The translations under genes were made by a program, and so were the position numbers. A stretch of 64,000 nt of DNA from Pacificispira sp040217575. Lineage in GTDB: Bacteria > Pseudomonadota > Alphaproteobacteria > UBA8366 > Aestuariispiraceae. The notes under the pieces are model-generated. The model did no database searches. It was not told where the DNA came from and worked only from the letters and a program-made list of their open reading frames with translations. Numbering within the stretch: position 1 is the stretch's first letter; each line of letters opens with the position of its first letter. Positions 8,072 through 17,265 of this stretch are shown here, one piece after another. The stretch is from positions 372,001 to 436,000 of the forward strand of contig JAVJPW010000006.1 of assembly GCA_040217575.1 (NCBI GenBank). Reading direction: 5' to 3'.

Positions 8072-10138
8072 ATGGCTGAGAACGATCCGTCGGACATTTC
8101 CGTGGATACGGCCCCGTCGGGGGAAACCGCCCGTGTGGTTTTCACCCCGTCGGGCAAGCGCGGGGACTTCCCGGTGGGAACGCCCCTGCTTCAGGCGGCG
8201 CGGGCACTTGGCGTCGATGTGGACAGCGTCTGCGGCGGCCGGGGCATTTGCGGGCGCTGCCAGGTCAACCCGTCCTATGGCGACTTTTCGAAATTCAAGG
8301 TCAAAAGCCGGCCCGAAAACATCTCGGACGTAAACGCGGTCGAAGAACGTTATCGTTCGAAACGCAAGATGAAGGAAGGCCGCCGGCTTGGCTGTTCCAG
8401 CTTCATTCAGGGTGATCTGGTCGTTGACGTTCCGGAAGAAAGCCAGGTCCACAAGCAGGTCGTGCGCAAACGGGCCGAAGTACGGAACATCGAAATCGAC
8501 CCGGTGGTAAAGCTCCACTATGTCGAAGTTGCGGAACCGGACATGCATCACCCGTCCGGCGACCTGGAACGGCTTGAATCCGCGCTTCAGGAACAGTGGA
8601 ACATCACGATCGACGATGTCGACCTGCCGGTCCTGCATAACCTGCAGAAGGCGCTGCGCCAGGGTGAATGGCATGTGACTGTCGCGGTGCGCAACGGGCA
8701 CCGGCTGGTCTATGCGTGGCCCGGCTTCCATGACAAGGCGTTCGGCTGTGCCATCGACGTTGGGTCGACCACCATGTCAGTGCACCTGACCGACCTGATG
8801 ACCGGGGAGGTCGTGAATTCCGTCGGCGCGATGAACCCGCAGATCCGCTTTGGCGAAGATCTGATGAGCCGCGTATCCTACGTCATGATGAACCCGGGCG
8901 GGGATGCGGAAATGACCGCGGCCGTGCGGGAAACGCTGGGCTTCCTGATCGTTCAGGCCGCGACCGAGGCATCGGTGGACCCGAACGACATTCTGGAGAT
9001 GACGCTGGTCGGCAACCCGATCATGCATCACCTGATCCTGGGCATCGATCCGACCGAACTGGGTTGGGCGCCGTTTGCGCTGGCAACCAATCAGCCGCTG
9101 CGGGTCTGGGCGACGGAACTGGACCTGAAGGGCAAGGTGAACCCGGGCGCACGCGCCTATTTCCTGCCGTGTGTGGCAGGGCATGTCGGCGCCGACGCGG
9201 CGGCGGTGACCCTGGCGGAAGGCCCGCAGTTCCGGGAGGAAGTGACCCTGGTCGTCGATGTCGGGACCAATGCGGAAATCATCCTGGGCAACAAGGACCG
9301 TCTGCTGGCCTGTTCCAGCCCGACCGGTCCGGCGCTGGAAGGGGCGCAGATTTCGTCCGGTCAGCGCGCGGCACCCGGCGCGATCGAACGGGTACGTGTC
9401 GACCCGGATACGCTGGAACCGCGGTTCAAGGTCATCGGTTCGGACCTGTGGTCCGACGATGACGGGTTCGAGCAGTCGACAAAACGCATTGGTGTGACCG
9501 GTATCTGCGGGTCCGGCATTATCGAGGTGCTGGCCGAAATGTTCCTGGCCGGACTGATCACCGAAGACGGCATCATCGACGGGGCGATGGCCGAACGCAC
9601 CGACCGTATCGTGGCCGAAGGGCGCACCTTCTCCTATATCCTGAGCCGGGGGGAGCCGGAAATTCGCGTGACACAGGCGGATGTCCGCGCGATCCAGCTG
9701 GCAAAAGCGGCGCTCTATGCCGGTGCGCAGCTTCTGGTCGACAAGTTCGGCAAGCCGGTGGAACGGGTCGTCCTGGCCGGTGCCTTCGGCAGCCATATCG
9801 ACGCGAAATACGCGATGGTCCTGGGGCTTATCCCCGACTGTCCACTGGACATGGTCGCGTCGGTCGGAAACGCGGCGGGGACGGGCGCGCGCATTGCGCT
9901 TCTGAACAAGCACGCGCGTGACGAGATCAAGGAAATCGTGCGCGGGATTGAAAAGATCGAAACCGCCGTCGAACCGAAATTCCAGGACCATTTCGTCGGC
10001 GCCATGGCCTTCCCGCACAAGACGGCCCCCTTCCCGAATCTGGCGGCGGCGGTGAAGCTGCCGGCCAAAAAGGAACCGGGCGGCGCGGACGGGTCGGACG
10101 GCGACGGTGGACGGCGCCGGCGACGCCGACGCGGCTGA
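8072..10138 (+). CDS. ASKHA-domain corrinoid-protein reactivase with N-terminal 2Fe-2S ferredoxin domain
   Basis: The N-terminal region contains a plant-type ferredoxin motif (CGGRGICGRC near residues 52-61, with a later cysteine in RRLGCSS), giving a 2Fe-2S cluster. The remainder is the DUF4445/ASKHA actin-fold ATPase region: AIDVGSTTMSVHLTD, MNPQIRFGEDLMSRV, VVDVGTNAEIILG and LAGAFGSHIDAKYAM. RamA/RACE-type proteins use ATP and a low-potential electron to return inactive Co(II) corrinoid to Co(I). At 688 residues it is longer than RamA, and it ends in a glycine/aspartate linker plus a run of seven arginines. A RamA-like protein is needed with split MetH in Phaeobacter; that role is the likely one here. 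Confidence 0.9.
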   Translation: MAENDPSDISVDTAPSGETARVVFTPSGKRGDFPVGTPLLQAARALGVDVDSVCGGRGICGRCQVNPSYGDFSKFKVKSRPENISDVNAVEERYRSKRKMKEGRRLGCSSFIQGDLVVDVPEESQVHKQVVRKRAEVRNIEIDPVVKLHYVEVAEPDMHHPSGDLERLESALQEQWNITIDDVDLPVLHNLQKALRQGEWHVTVAVRNGHRLVYAWPGFHDKAFGCAIDVGSTTMSVHLTDLMTGEVVNSVGAMNPQIRFGEDLMSRVSYVMMNPGGDAEMTAAVRETLGFLIVQAATEASVDPNDILEMTLVGNPIMHHLILGIDPTELGWAPFALATNQPLRVWATELDLKGKVNPGARAYFLPCVAGHVGADAAAVTLAEGPQFREEVTLVVDVGTNAEIILGNKDRLLACSSPTGPALEGAQISSGQRAAPGAIERVRVDPDTLEPRFKVIGSDLWSDDDGFEQSTKRIGVTGICGSGIIEVLAEMFLAGLITEDGIIDGAMAERTDRIVAEGRTFSYILSRGEPEIRVTQADVRAIQLAKAALYAGAQLLVDKFGKPVERVVLAGAFGSHIDAKYAMVLGLIPDCPLDMVASVGNAAGTGARIALLNKHARDEIKEIVRGIEKIETAVEPKFQDHFVGAMAFPHKTAPFPNLAAAVKLPAKKEPGGADGSDGDGGRRRRRRRG

Positions 10139-10177
10139 CAGACATCAAAAACACCCCCTCTAGCGGAGAACACGCCC

Positions 10178-11080
10178 ATGTCCGAGGCACAGCAGATCAT
10201 CGATTTCATGAGCACCACGACGCTGGAGGTCACCCCTGGCGGTGCGGCAAAGATCGATGATTTCAGGGATGTCCTGCGCGCGAACCAGATTGTCTATGTC
10301 ACGTTCCTGCCGGGGTCGGATTTCCGGGACACGGTGGCAACGGTCAAGAAGCTGAAGGACCAGGGCATGCGCCCGGTACCGCATTTTGCCGCGCGGTCCA
10401 TACCGACCAAGGACTTCTTTGAAGAGAATCTGAAGATGCTGACATCCGAGACGGGCGTTGAAGAGGCGCTTCTGATCGGGGGCGGCGTCGACAACCCGGT
10501 CGGCGAATTCACGGAATCAATGCAGATCCTGCGCCTGGGTCTGTTCGAAAAATACGGCATCAAGCATCTGGGCGTTGCGGGCCATCCGGAAGGAAGCCCG
10601 GACATTTCCGAAGCCGAAGTCACCCGCGCCATGCTGGACAAGAATGCGTATGCGAAAGAAAGCCCGATGGACCTTTATATTGCGACGCAATTCTGTTTCG
10701 AAGCGGAACCGCTGATCGAATGGGACCGGCGCATTCAATCGGAAGGCAACGAACTTCCGATTCATATCGGCATACCGGGGCTGGCGACCATCAAGACGCT
10801 GATGAAACACGCACAGGCCTGCGGCATCGGGAACTCCATGCGCTTCATCGCCAAACAGGCGCGCAACATGGCGAAGCTCATGACCGTCAGCGAACCGGAC
10901 AAGCTGGTCCGGGACCTTGCCGTCTATAAGGCGACCGACCCGAAATGCGGGATCGTCCAGACGCACCTGTATCCGCTGGGCGGGCTCAAGAAATCCGCCG
11001 CCTGGCTTTACGCCGTCCAGGACGGCCAGTTCGAATTGGGCAAGAAGGGCGGGTTCAAGACGGACTACAGCGTGGACTGA
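10178..11080 (+). CDS. Second methylenetetrahydrofolate reductase-like protein
   Basis: This 300-residue MetF-fold protein keeps the flavin/folate barrel features: VYVTFLPGSDF, VPHFAARSIPTKDF, EEALLIGGGVDNPVGEF, LGVAGHPEGSPDIS and IATQFCFEAEPLIEW. It differs in sequence from the MetF at 5176 and belongs to the variant found beside ASKHA reactivases and methyl-THF:corrinoid methyltransferases in alphaproteobacteria. A role in oxidising or supplying 5-methyl-THF for that methyltransferase is inferred from context. GGAG precedes the ATG; the gene follows the reactivase by 39 bases. Confidence 0.85.
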   Translation: MSEAQQIIDFMSTTTLEVTPGGAAKIDDFRDVLRANQIVYVTFLPGSDFRDTVATVKKLKDQGMRPVPHFAARSIPTKDFFEENLKMLTSETGVEEALLIGGGVDNPVGEFTESMQILRLGLFEKYGIKHLGVAGHPEGSPDISEAEVTRAMLDKNAYAKESPMDLYIATQFCFEAEPLIEWDRRIQSEGNELPIHIGIPGLATIKTLMKHAQACGIGNSMRFIAKQARNMAKLMTVSEPDKLVRDLAVYKATDPKCGIVQTHLYPLGGLKKSAAWLYAVQDGQFELGKKGGFKTDYSVD

Positions 11081-11146
11081 CCGCGCTTGTGGTAACTTTG
11101 GGGTCGCATGTATCCTGTCGAATATAGAACGATGGGATGGACCGAA

Positions 11147-11791
11147 ATGCAGCCTGTTGAAGCGATTTCCCTGGAGTTCCTGATCACCGCGACGCTGGTC
11201 GTGCTCGCGCCCGGGACGGGGGTCATCCATACCGTTTCCACCGGTGTGTTCCGCGGCGGCGTGGCCAGCATTGCGGCGGCGACGGGCTGCACGTTCGGGA
11301 TCGTTCCGCATCTGGCGGCCAGTATCCTGGGGCTGGCGGCGATCCTGCATGCCAGCGCGGTCGCCTTTCAGACCGTAAAGTGGCTTGGCATCGCCTATCT
11401 GCTGTATCTCGCCTGGGGCATGCTGCGGTCCGGCGGGGCGATGGAACTGGACGGGTCCGCGGGGCGGTCCCAGGGTCTTGCGCGCATCGCGGTGCGTGGC
11501 GCGCTGATCAACATCCTGAACCCGAAACTGTCGATATTCTTTCTGGCCTTCCTGCCGCAGTTCCTGCCGTCCGCGGTCGCGACGGATACGGCAATGTCCC
11601 TGCCTTACACGCTGACGCTGGGCGGCATCTTCATGGCGCTGACATGTGTCGTCTTCATCGGCTATGGCCTTGCCGCCAATGCGGTTCGCCATCATGTGGT
11701 CCGGTCGAAAACCGTTGCGAAATGGTTGAGCCGCGGTTTCGCTGCCGCCTTTGCAGGGTTCGCCGCGCGCCTTGCGATTGCGGAACGATGA
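11147..11791 (+). CDS. LysE/RhtB family amino-acid exporter
   Basis: This inner-membrane protein of 214 residues has about six helices. The family landmark APGTGVIHTVSTGVFRGG sits at the first cytoplasmic loop (RhtB members usually read PGP..), followed by KWLGIAYLLYLAWGM and GALINILNPKLSIFFLAFLPQF in the middle. LysE/RhtB proteins export amino acids or derivatives such as homoserine and threonine. ATG 11147 is preferred over 11108 because the upstream codons add a polar extension. Placement after the methionine block could suggest export of a related amino acid, but this is only context. Confidence 0.88.
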   Translation: MQPVEAISLEFLITATLVVLAPGTGVIHTVSTGVFRGGVASIAAATGCTFGIVPHLAASILGLAAILHASAVAFQTVKWLGIAYLLYLAWGMLRSGGAMELDGSAGRSQGLARIAVRGALINILNPKLSIFFLAFLPQFLPSAVATDTAMSLPYTLTLGGIFMALTCVVFIGYGLAANAVRHHVVRSKTVAKWLSRGFAAAFAGFAARLAIAER

Positions 11792-11924
11792 TCCACATGG
11801 TCACAGGTCTTTGATCGGGCATGCGCGGCAAGGGGCTTGTCTTGCCGCGGAATGCCACCACCTAGATTGAGGAATTTGCGGGGCCGATGAACGGCCCTTC
11901 ACAGTTTTTGGGAATGGGGAAGAC

Positions 11925-12788
11925 ATGAACGACACCACCACATACACACCGCCGAAGGTCTGGACCTGGGACAAGGAAAATGGCGGCAGGTTTGCCTCCA
12001 CCAACCGGCCGGTCGCGGGCGCGACCCACGAAAAGGAACTGCCGGTAGGGGGCCACCCGCTGCAGCTTTATTCACTGGGCACGCCGAACGGCGTCAAGGT
12101 CACGATCATGCTGGAGGAACTCCTGGCGAAGGGGCATGCCGGCGCCGAATACGACGCCTGGTATATCGATATTGGCGAGGGCGACCAATTCGGCAGCGGC
12201 TTTGTCGACATCAATCCCAATTCCAAGATTCCGGCATTGTTGGACCGGTCGACGGATCCGGCCGTGCGGGTTTTTGAAAGCGGGTCGATCCTGCTCCACC
12301 TGGCCGAGAAGTTCGGGGAGTTCCTGCCGTCGGATCCGGCGGCGCGCACGGAAACCATGAACTGGCTGTTCTGGCAGATGGGCAGCGCACCCTATCTGGG
12401 CGGCGGCTTCGGTCACTTCTATGCTTATGCGCCCTATCCGATGGAATATCCGATCAACAGGTTCGCGATGGAAGCGAAGCGTCAGATGGATGTGCTGGAC
12501 CGTCGCTTGGCGGAAAGCGAATATATTGCGGGTCCGGATTACACGATTGCCGACATCGCGATCTTCCCCTGGTACGGCGTCCTGGCGCTGGGCAAGATTT
12601 ATGGGGAGGCCGGTACCTTCCTGGAGGTGCATAAGTACGAAAACGTCCAACGCTGGGTGAAACTGGTGGGCGAACGCGAAGGCGTGATCCGCGGCCGCTG
12701 CGTCAACCGCGTCAGCGAAGACGACCCGAACCTGATCCGCGAACGCCACAGCGCCGCCGACCTGGACGGCAAGGGCGTGCGGATTTAG
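11925..12788 (+). CDS. yghU: Glutathione S-transferase, YghU family (Nu class)
   Basis: The protein opens with the YghU-type N-terminal extension (VWTWDKENGG..FASTNRP), then the thioredoxin-like domain around LQLYSLGTPNGVKVTIMLEEL and the glutathione-binding ESGSILLHLAEKFG near residue 122. The helical C-terminal domain contains YTIADIAIFPWYG, the conserved N-capping region. Length (287) matches E. coli YghU (288). Nu-class enzymes reduce disulfides and organic peroxides with glutathione, binding two GSH molecules instead of using a catalytic Ser or Cys. It converges on the GlxA-type regulator, 12 bases away. Confidence 0.92.
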   Translation: MNDTTTYTPPKVWTWDKENGGRFASTNRPVAGATHEKELPVGGHPLQLYSLGTPNGVKVTIMLEELLAKGHAGAEYDAWYIDIGEGDQFGSGFVDINPNSKIPALLDRSTDPAVRVFESGSILLHLAEKFGEFLPSDPAARTETMNWLFWQMGSAPYLGGGFGHFYAYAPYPMEYPINRFAMEAKRQMDVLDRRLAESEYIAGPDYTIADIAIFPWYGVLALGKIYGEAGTFLEVHKYENVQRWVKLVGEREGVIRGRCVNRVSEDDPNLIRERHSAADLDGKGVRI

Positions 12789-12800
12789 GAAATTTCATCG

Positions 12801-13829
12801 TCACCCTGCGCTGCGGGGCCGGTACTGCATGCGTGCGCGTAGAAGCTGGTTGCGTTCGGCGACCGGCAGGGCGCGTGTTTCCGACGGCGACAGGCCATAG
12901 GCCTTTCGATACAGCGTTGCGAAATGGGACTGGCCGTTGAAACCGCATTCCAGGGTGATGTCCAGGACCGAGCGGTTGGACGTCGCGATCAGCCACAGCC
13001 CGTGGTCCAGCCGAAGCCGGCGTGAGAAATCGCCGTAGCTCATGCCCAGTTCCTGTTGAAAGCCGCGTTCAAGCTGGCGCCGTGATATCCCGATGCGCCG
13101 CGCCAGATCCCCGATGCGCGGCGGGTCCGACAGACGTTCTTCCAGGATCAGGATCGCGCGGGCCACGCGGTCGTCCTGGACCGATTGGGCGATGGGCGGT
13201 TGCGGCTGGGCCGGGGCGGCGTTGCGCGACCCGTCCACCATCATGATGCTCAATGCCTTCTGTGCCAGGTCATGGTCCAGGTGGCGTTCGATCATCCAGG
13301 CGGCCAGACGCGCCGCGCCGATGCCGCCGGCACAGGTGATCCGTTTCCCGTCGACGACGAACAGCCGGCTGGCGTCTGGTTCCAACCCGTCGAACCGGTC
13401 CAGCATATCCTGATAGTGAAGCCAGCTGACGCAGACCCGCCGCCCGTTCAGCAGACCCGCGCGCGCCATGGTGAAGACGCCGGTGCATATGCCGACCAAT
13501 GCGGTGCCGCGTTCGGCGGCCGCCTGAAGATAGGCGACGATGGCCGCCTCATCATCGGTGTCGTGGCTCAACAAGCCGCCGACCACGACGATATAGTCGA
13601 ACCCGTCCGGCGGCAGAAGGTCGGCCGTCGCTGTCACGCTGACGCCGCAACTGGCCGGGATCGGGCGGGCCTTCGGGCTCATCACCTGCCAGCGGCAACG
13701 GATCGGCCGCGACCGGTCGCGTTCATCGGCAGCCAGACGCAATGCATCCACGAAAGATGCAAAGGCGTTCAGTGTAAATCGCGACAGCGGCACGATGCCG
13801 ACATTCAGCGCGGGCGGTTCGTTTTCCAT
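12801..13829 (-). CDS. GlxA-type transcriptional regulator (DJ-1/PfpI domain plus AraC HTH)
   Basis: Residues 1-180 form a DJ-1/PfpI-like amidase fold with FDYIVVVGGLLS and the nucleophile-elbow region VGICTGVFTMARAGLL. The last 100 residues are an AraC/XylS double helix-turn-helix: IGDLARRIGISRRQLERGF and a typical second helix ending in the CGFNGQSHFATLYRKAYG pattern. Related proteins (GlxA, GbdR, CdhR) control catabolism of quaternary amines, arginine or carnitine. Its target here is unknown. ATG 13829 gives a normal N-terminus; a TTG seven codons upstream is possible. It diverges from rnpB. Confidence 0.88.
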   Translation of the reverse strand: MENEPPALNVGIVPLSRFTLNAFASFVDALRLAADERDRSRPIRCRWQVMSPKARPIPASCGVSVTATADLLPPDGFDYIVVVGGLLSHDTDDEAAIVAYLQAAAERGTALVGICTGVFTMARAGLLNGRRVCVSWLHYQDMLDRFDGLEPDASRLFVVDGKRITCAGGIGAARLAAWMIERHLDHDLAQKALSIMMVDGSRNAAPAQPQPPIAQSVQDDRVARAILILEERLSDPPRIGDLARRIGISRRQLERGFQQELGMSYGDFSRRLRLDHGLWLIATSNRSVLDITLECGFNGQSHFATLYRKAYGLSPSETRALPVAERNQLLRARMQYRPRSAG

Positions 13830-13874
13830 GGCCGGAATCGTATCCCGCAACCCTTTGACTGGAAAGCGCCTCTC

Positions 13875-13903
13875 TTGAAACCTTGTGCGTTTGGGCGTAT
13901 GCC
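13875..13903 (+). promoter_or_regulatory. Probable rnpB promoter
   Basis: TTGAAA at 13875-13880 and TATGCC at 13898-13903 are 17 bases apart. The -10 ends eight bases before the first base of the RNase P RNA P1 helix, the spacing expected for direct transcription of a stable RNA. Confidence 0.6.
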
Positions 13904-13911
13904 CTGCCGCC

Positions 13912-14320
<409 letters not shown>

Positions 14321-14389
14321 TTTTCATGCAAAAAAACAAGGCTCTTATCTGACGAGGAAAAACAATCTATAATCGAAACAGGAGGCCGA

Positions 14390-15793
14390 ATGAAAGTTTT
14401 CTCCATTTTTGCTATTCTGATTTTTTTAACAATTGATGATGCTGTGGCGGAGGAGTGGGCACAGCTTCAATTAAGCTTTTCCCCCGGTTCTTCCGCCAAT
14501 TCGAACTACACCAGTGATCTTTTTAGAGAAAACACTGAACTTGAGCTTTGTTACTATTTCACCAGTAGTGAGCCGAGTTTTGAATCGCGTGATTTTGATT
14601 GTCGTATTTTTGAAGTTTCAAGAAGCCAAATATCGGGTGGAGGAAGCTTCAGAGTAACAGACCGGAATAGCCGATATATTTTTTATCGACCTGATTGGGG
14701 CGTGGTTTATGGCTCGCTTCGTACAGCCTCTCCAGGCGAAGACCTTGAAACGGTCGCCTATGTTCCAATCACTCTGGTGACAGGTGATGATTTCAATGAC
14801 CGGCCAGCCTGGACGCAGATGTTCGAATACTACTTAAGCATGGACGATGTTATTCTTCAGTATAGGCAAGGGCCGGCAGGATTATCTCATTTTCTTAATA
14901 GTGTCCCTCATACCCGTTATATTACTGCTAGTGCTGCGTTCAGAACAGACATGACGCGGGATACCGATGTTTACATTGATTTATTCAGTCCTGGCGGGCT
15001 GTTGGGTCCTTCCGATACTTTTTCCATAGAAGATATTGGCGCGACGAACAGACTGTTGACTACAATGGCTAACTGGCATGAGGGTTACGGCGAATTTGCC
15101 GATGATCATTATCTTTCTCAGAACTTCGTCACCAATCTATACATCAGACTTCTAGAGTCTTATGAATCTATGGTTAGAGAAGGTCGTTTGCATGACCGGA
15201 CCAGGCACGAAACAGTGGCTGTAAACCTATGGCGGTTCATGCGGTCGCTTACACAGCCGGGTTTCAGCACAGGATCAACGCTAGCTTTGCTGGCTGCCGC
15301 GATCGAATATTCCGAGATATCAACTTCTTCCCATTTGGAGAACTGCATTCGATTAGGCGAGGAAGCGCTGAGTGCCATGGTCAGAAGCCATGTGGAAATA
15401 GACTCTAGTGAGGAAATGAACCAAGTTCTGGTGGAATGGTTGAATGCACAAGCGCGTCTAATAGAGAAGAATTTGAGCAGCAGTGTAGAGACTTTTTTTG
15501 AGATTTTGAGGAACACAAATGACTGTGCATATAGGTTCTCGTTAGACCCTACTGTAGACGAAGGTGAAATCAACTTTGACGGAATTGAGTACGAAATGTT
15601 TATGGATCACATTTCAGATATGACCCAGGACCAGCATGAGCGACCTATAAGCAGGTATCTGTCGTTTTACGAGAATTTGATCGAAGTGATTTCTAAGCAC
15701 GATACATTCCTATCCCTCCTATCGGAAGCCAAATTTTACCCTGAAATTCAATTCATGACAGTCTTGCATGTTACGCAATCGAGGCGGCAATGA
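14390..15793 (+). CDS. Secreted hypothetical protein in an AT-rich island
   Basis: The 467-residue product starts with a clear signal peptide (MKVFSIFAILIFL.., cleavage near AVA/EEW around residue 19). GGAGG is placed five bases before the ATG at 14390, which decides the start; the longer open frame reaches back into rnpB and cannot be coding there. The mature part is acidic, rich in Ser, Glu and aromatic residues, with four or more cysteines, so it is probably periplasmic. No family is recognised. Base composition and codon use (many A/T third positions) are sharply unlike the neighbours, indicating recent acquisition. It is followed 17 bases later by a small membrane protein gene. Confidence 0.75.
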   Translation: MKVFSIFAILIFLTIDDAVAEEWAQLQLSFSPGSSANSNYTSDLFRENTELELCYYFTSSEPSFESRDFDCRIFEVSRSQISGGGSFRVTDRNSRYIFYRPDWGVVYGSLRTASPGEDLETVAYVPITLVTGDDFNDRPAWTQMFEYYLSMDDVILQYRQGPAGLSHFLNSVPHTRYITASAAFRTDMTRDTDVYIDLFSPGGLLGPSDTFSIEDIGATNRLLTTMANWHEGYGEFADDHYLSQNFVTNLYIRLLESYESMVREGRLHDRTRHETVAVNLWRFMRSLTQPGFSTGSTLALLAAAIEYSEISTSSHLENCIRLGEEALSAMVRSHVEIDSSEEMNQVLVEWLNAQARLIEKNLSSSVETFFEILRNTNDCAYRFSLDPTVDEGEINFDGIEYEMFMDHISDMTQDQHERPISRYLSFYENLIEVISKHDTFLSLLSEAKFYPEIQFMTVLHVTQSRRQ

Positions 15794-15810
15794 ATGTAGG
15801 GGGTTGAAAA

Positions 15811-16224
15811 ATGTTAAGAAGACATCTTTCATATATTTTTGGGTGTGTGATACTGTTTGGTTCTATTGCATACACAATTTTTACTTATTATTTATTTTCG
15901 TATCATGATTTTGTGCGTATTCTTATGCTTCTTGCTAGCGTTGCAACGCTCACTGTCGGGGCTTTTTTGGGATGGGTCGTAAAGACAAAAGGGAGAGATA
16001 GATCAACAGATAAAGTGGGCCCTATTATGGTTTTAATATCTTTGATTTTATCTGCTGGATTGTTTGTGGTTTTATTTTTTATAACTTGGTCATTTTATGA
16101 TAATCTTTCTATTACTTGGGTTGAGTTGACAGGGCAGATTGGAAATTTGGATTTAATCATTTCATTTCTTTTGGGTGGATTGTTAACGGCTCTATTTTCC
16201 TCGAGCCAAGGAGACCCAGAATGA
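15811..16224 (+). CDS. Small four-helix membrane protein of the AT-rich island
   Basis: The 137-residue protein has four predicted membrane helices: LSYIFGCVILFGSIAYTIF, ILMLLASVATLTVGAFLG, IMVLISLILSAGLFVVLFF and LDLIISFLLGGLLTALF. A charged cytoplasmic loop (KTKGRDRSTDK) lies between helices two and three. AGGGGG is upstream of the ATG. It shares the AT-rich composition and orientation of the preceding secreted protein and is probably co-transcribed with it. The family is not recognised; small size and topology resemble holin-like or immunity-like proteins, which is only a shape comparison. Confidence 0.7.
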   Translation: MLRRHLSYIFGCVILFGSIAYTIFTYYLFSYHDFVRILMLLASVATLTVGAFLGWVVKTKGRDRSTDKVGPIMVLISLILSAGLFVVLFFITWSFYDNLSITWVELTGQIGNLDLIISFLLGGLLTALFSSSQGDPE

Positions 16225-16577
16225 ACGTTTTCATATAACTGTATCCCATAACTGAAATAGAATTTCAGCGATTCATCATACCAGTTTCTCAGGATAGCAA
16301 GAACCGTGTCGAATGCCCGTCACAGGTACTAAGACACAATGCGCCGCTTGCGGGAATTTCGCGAACCGGTAGCGGATCAGCCAATGCTTTGGTCATTTAC
16401 GATCAGCGCTGCGGTAACGGGTTTCACAATATTGACCTCATTTGATCGGATAGGAATTCGTTAACGGATTTGCGGTATAAACGTGAATGTTTGGGTGCCC
16501 CCGGGCCTTGGCCGGGGGAGAATTCGCGGCAGAGACACCCAACTTCGCGCCGCATTTCCGGGCTGAAAGAGGCAACA
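16225..16577. other. Intergenic right end of the AT-rich island
   Basis: No gene is seen. A perfect hairpin (CTGAAAT/ATTTCAG, 16249-16265) lies 25 bases after the membrane-protein stop but has no T-run. Composition returns to GC-rich by about 16485, where a long GC hairpin (CCCCCGG..CCGGGGG, about 16499-16519) precedes the PAS-protein gene. No direct repeat matching the rnpB end was found by eye. Confidence 0.4.
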
Positions 16578-17156
16578 TTGCACGCCGCGTTGGAACCCGA
16601 ACTTCATCAGACAATGCCGGGGCTTCGGTCCGGCAATGGGATTGAAGAGTCACTGGAACGGCCGGCTTTGCTGGACGCATTCTGCTATTGGCAGTCCCTT
16701 CGCGCAGACCGACCCGCACCCGCGATCCATGAACTCGACCCGTTGGACATTGTGCCGGTTCTGCCTTTTGTGAACCTGGTTGACGTTTACCGGCCAACCG
16801 ATGGTGGGTACCGGTTTCGCCATCGCCTGTTGGGAACGGCTCTGGTTGGGAAATTCCAGGCCGAATCGACAGGGCAGTGGTTCGACGAACTCTACACGCC
16901 GGAACATTTGGCCCGGCAGTTGCCGGCCTATATCATGGCGGTGGAAGACGTGGTCCCGACCCTGGGGGACATCGGCCTGGATTCGGAAGGCAGACAGATA
17001 ATGGCCTATCGCCGTCTTATCCTTCCCCTGGCAGGCCCGTCCGGGTCGATTGACCGGCTGATGGCCGTCTTTGCCTTTCAGACGCCCGACGATCGCTTCG
17101 TGGAGGGGCTGCCGCTGCACCAGGTCGGCCGCGGATCAAACTTTCATAAGGACTGA
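16578..17156 (+). CDS. PAS_5-type PAS domain protein
   Basis: The core (LLDAFCYWQSLR..PAIHELDPLDIVPVLPFVNLVDV, then GYRFRHRLLGTALV and a W-DEL-Y segment) follows the single-domain PAS_5 pattern common in Rhodospirillales genomes. It ends with MAYRRLILPLAG and LMAVFAFQ strands typical of the PAS beta-sheet. There is no output domain, so it may bind a ligand or partner kinase. TTG 16578 is preferred because AGAGG sits six bases upstream; ATG 16614 would still leave the whole domain. It stands alone between the AT-rich island and a hydrolase gene. Confidence 0.72.
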   Translation: MHAALEPELHQTMPGLRSGNGIEESLERPALLDAFCYWQSLRADRPAPAIHELDPLDIVPVLPFVNLVDVYRPTDGGYRFRHRLLGTALVGKFQAESTGQWFDELYTPEHLARQLPAYIMAVEDVVPTLGDIGLDSEGRQIMAYRRLILPLAGPSGSIDRLMAVFAFQTPDDRFVEGLPLHQVGRGSNFHKD

Positions 17157-17265
17157 ATATTCGGCACTGCAATCGCAAAGGTTGGTGCATTCCTTTTCTT
17201 GACCGGAAAGGCTGTGATGGGTTTTCATGACACCATCACATGCGGCAACAGAGCTGGGTGCGAAT

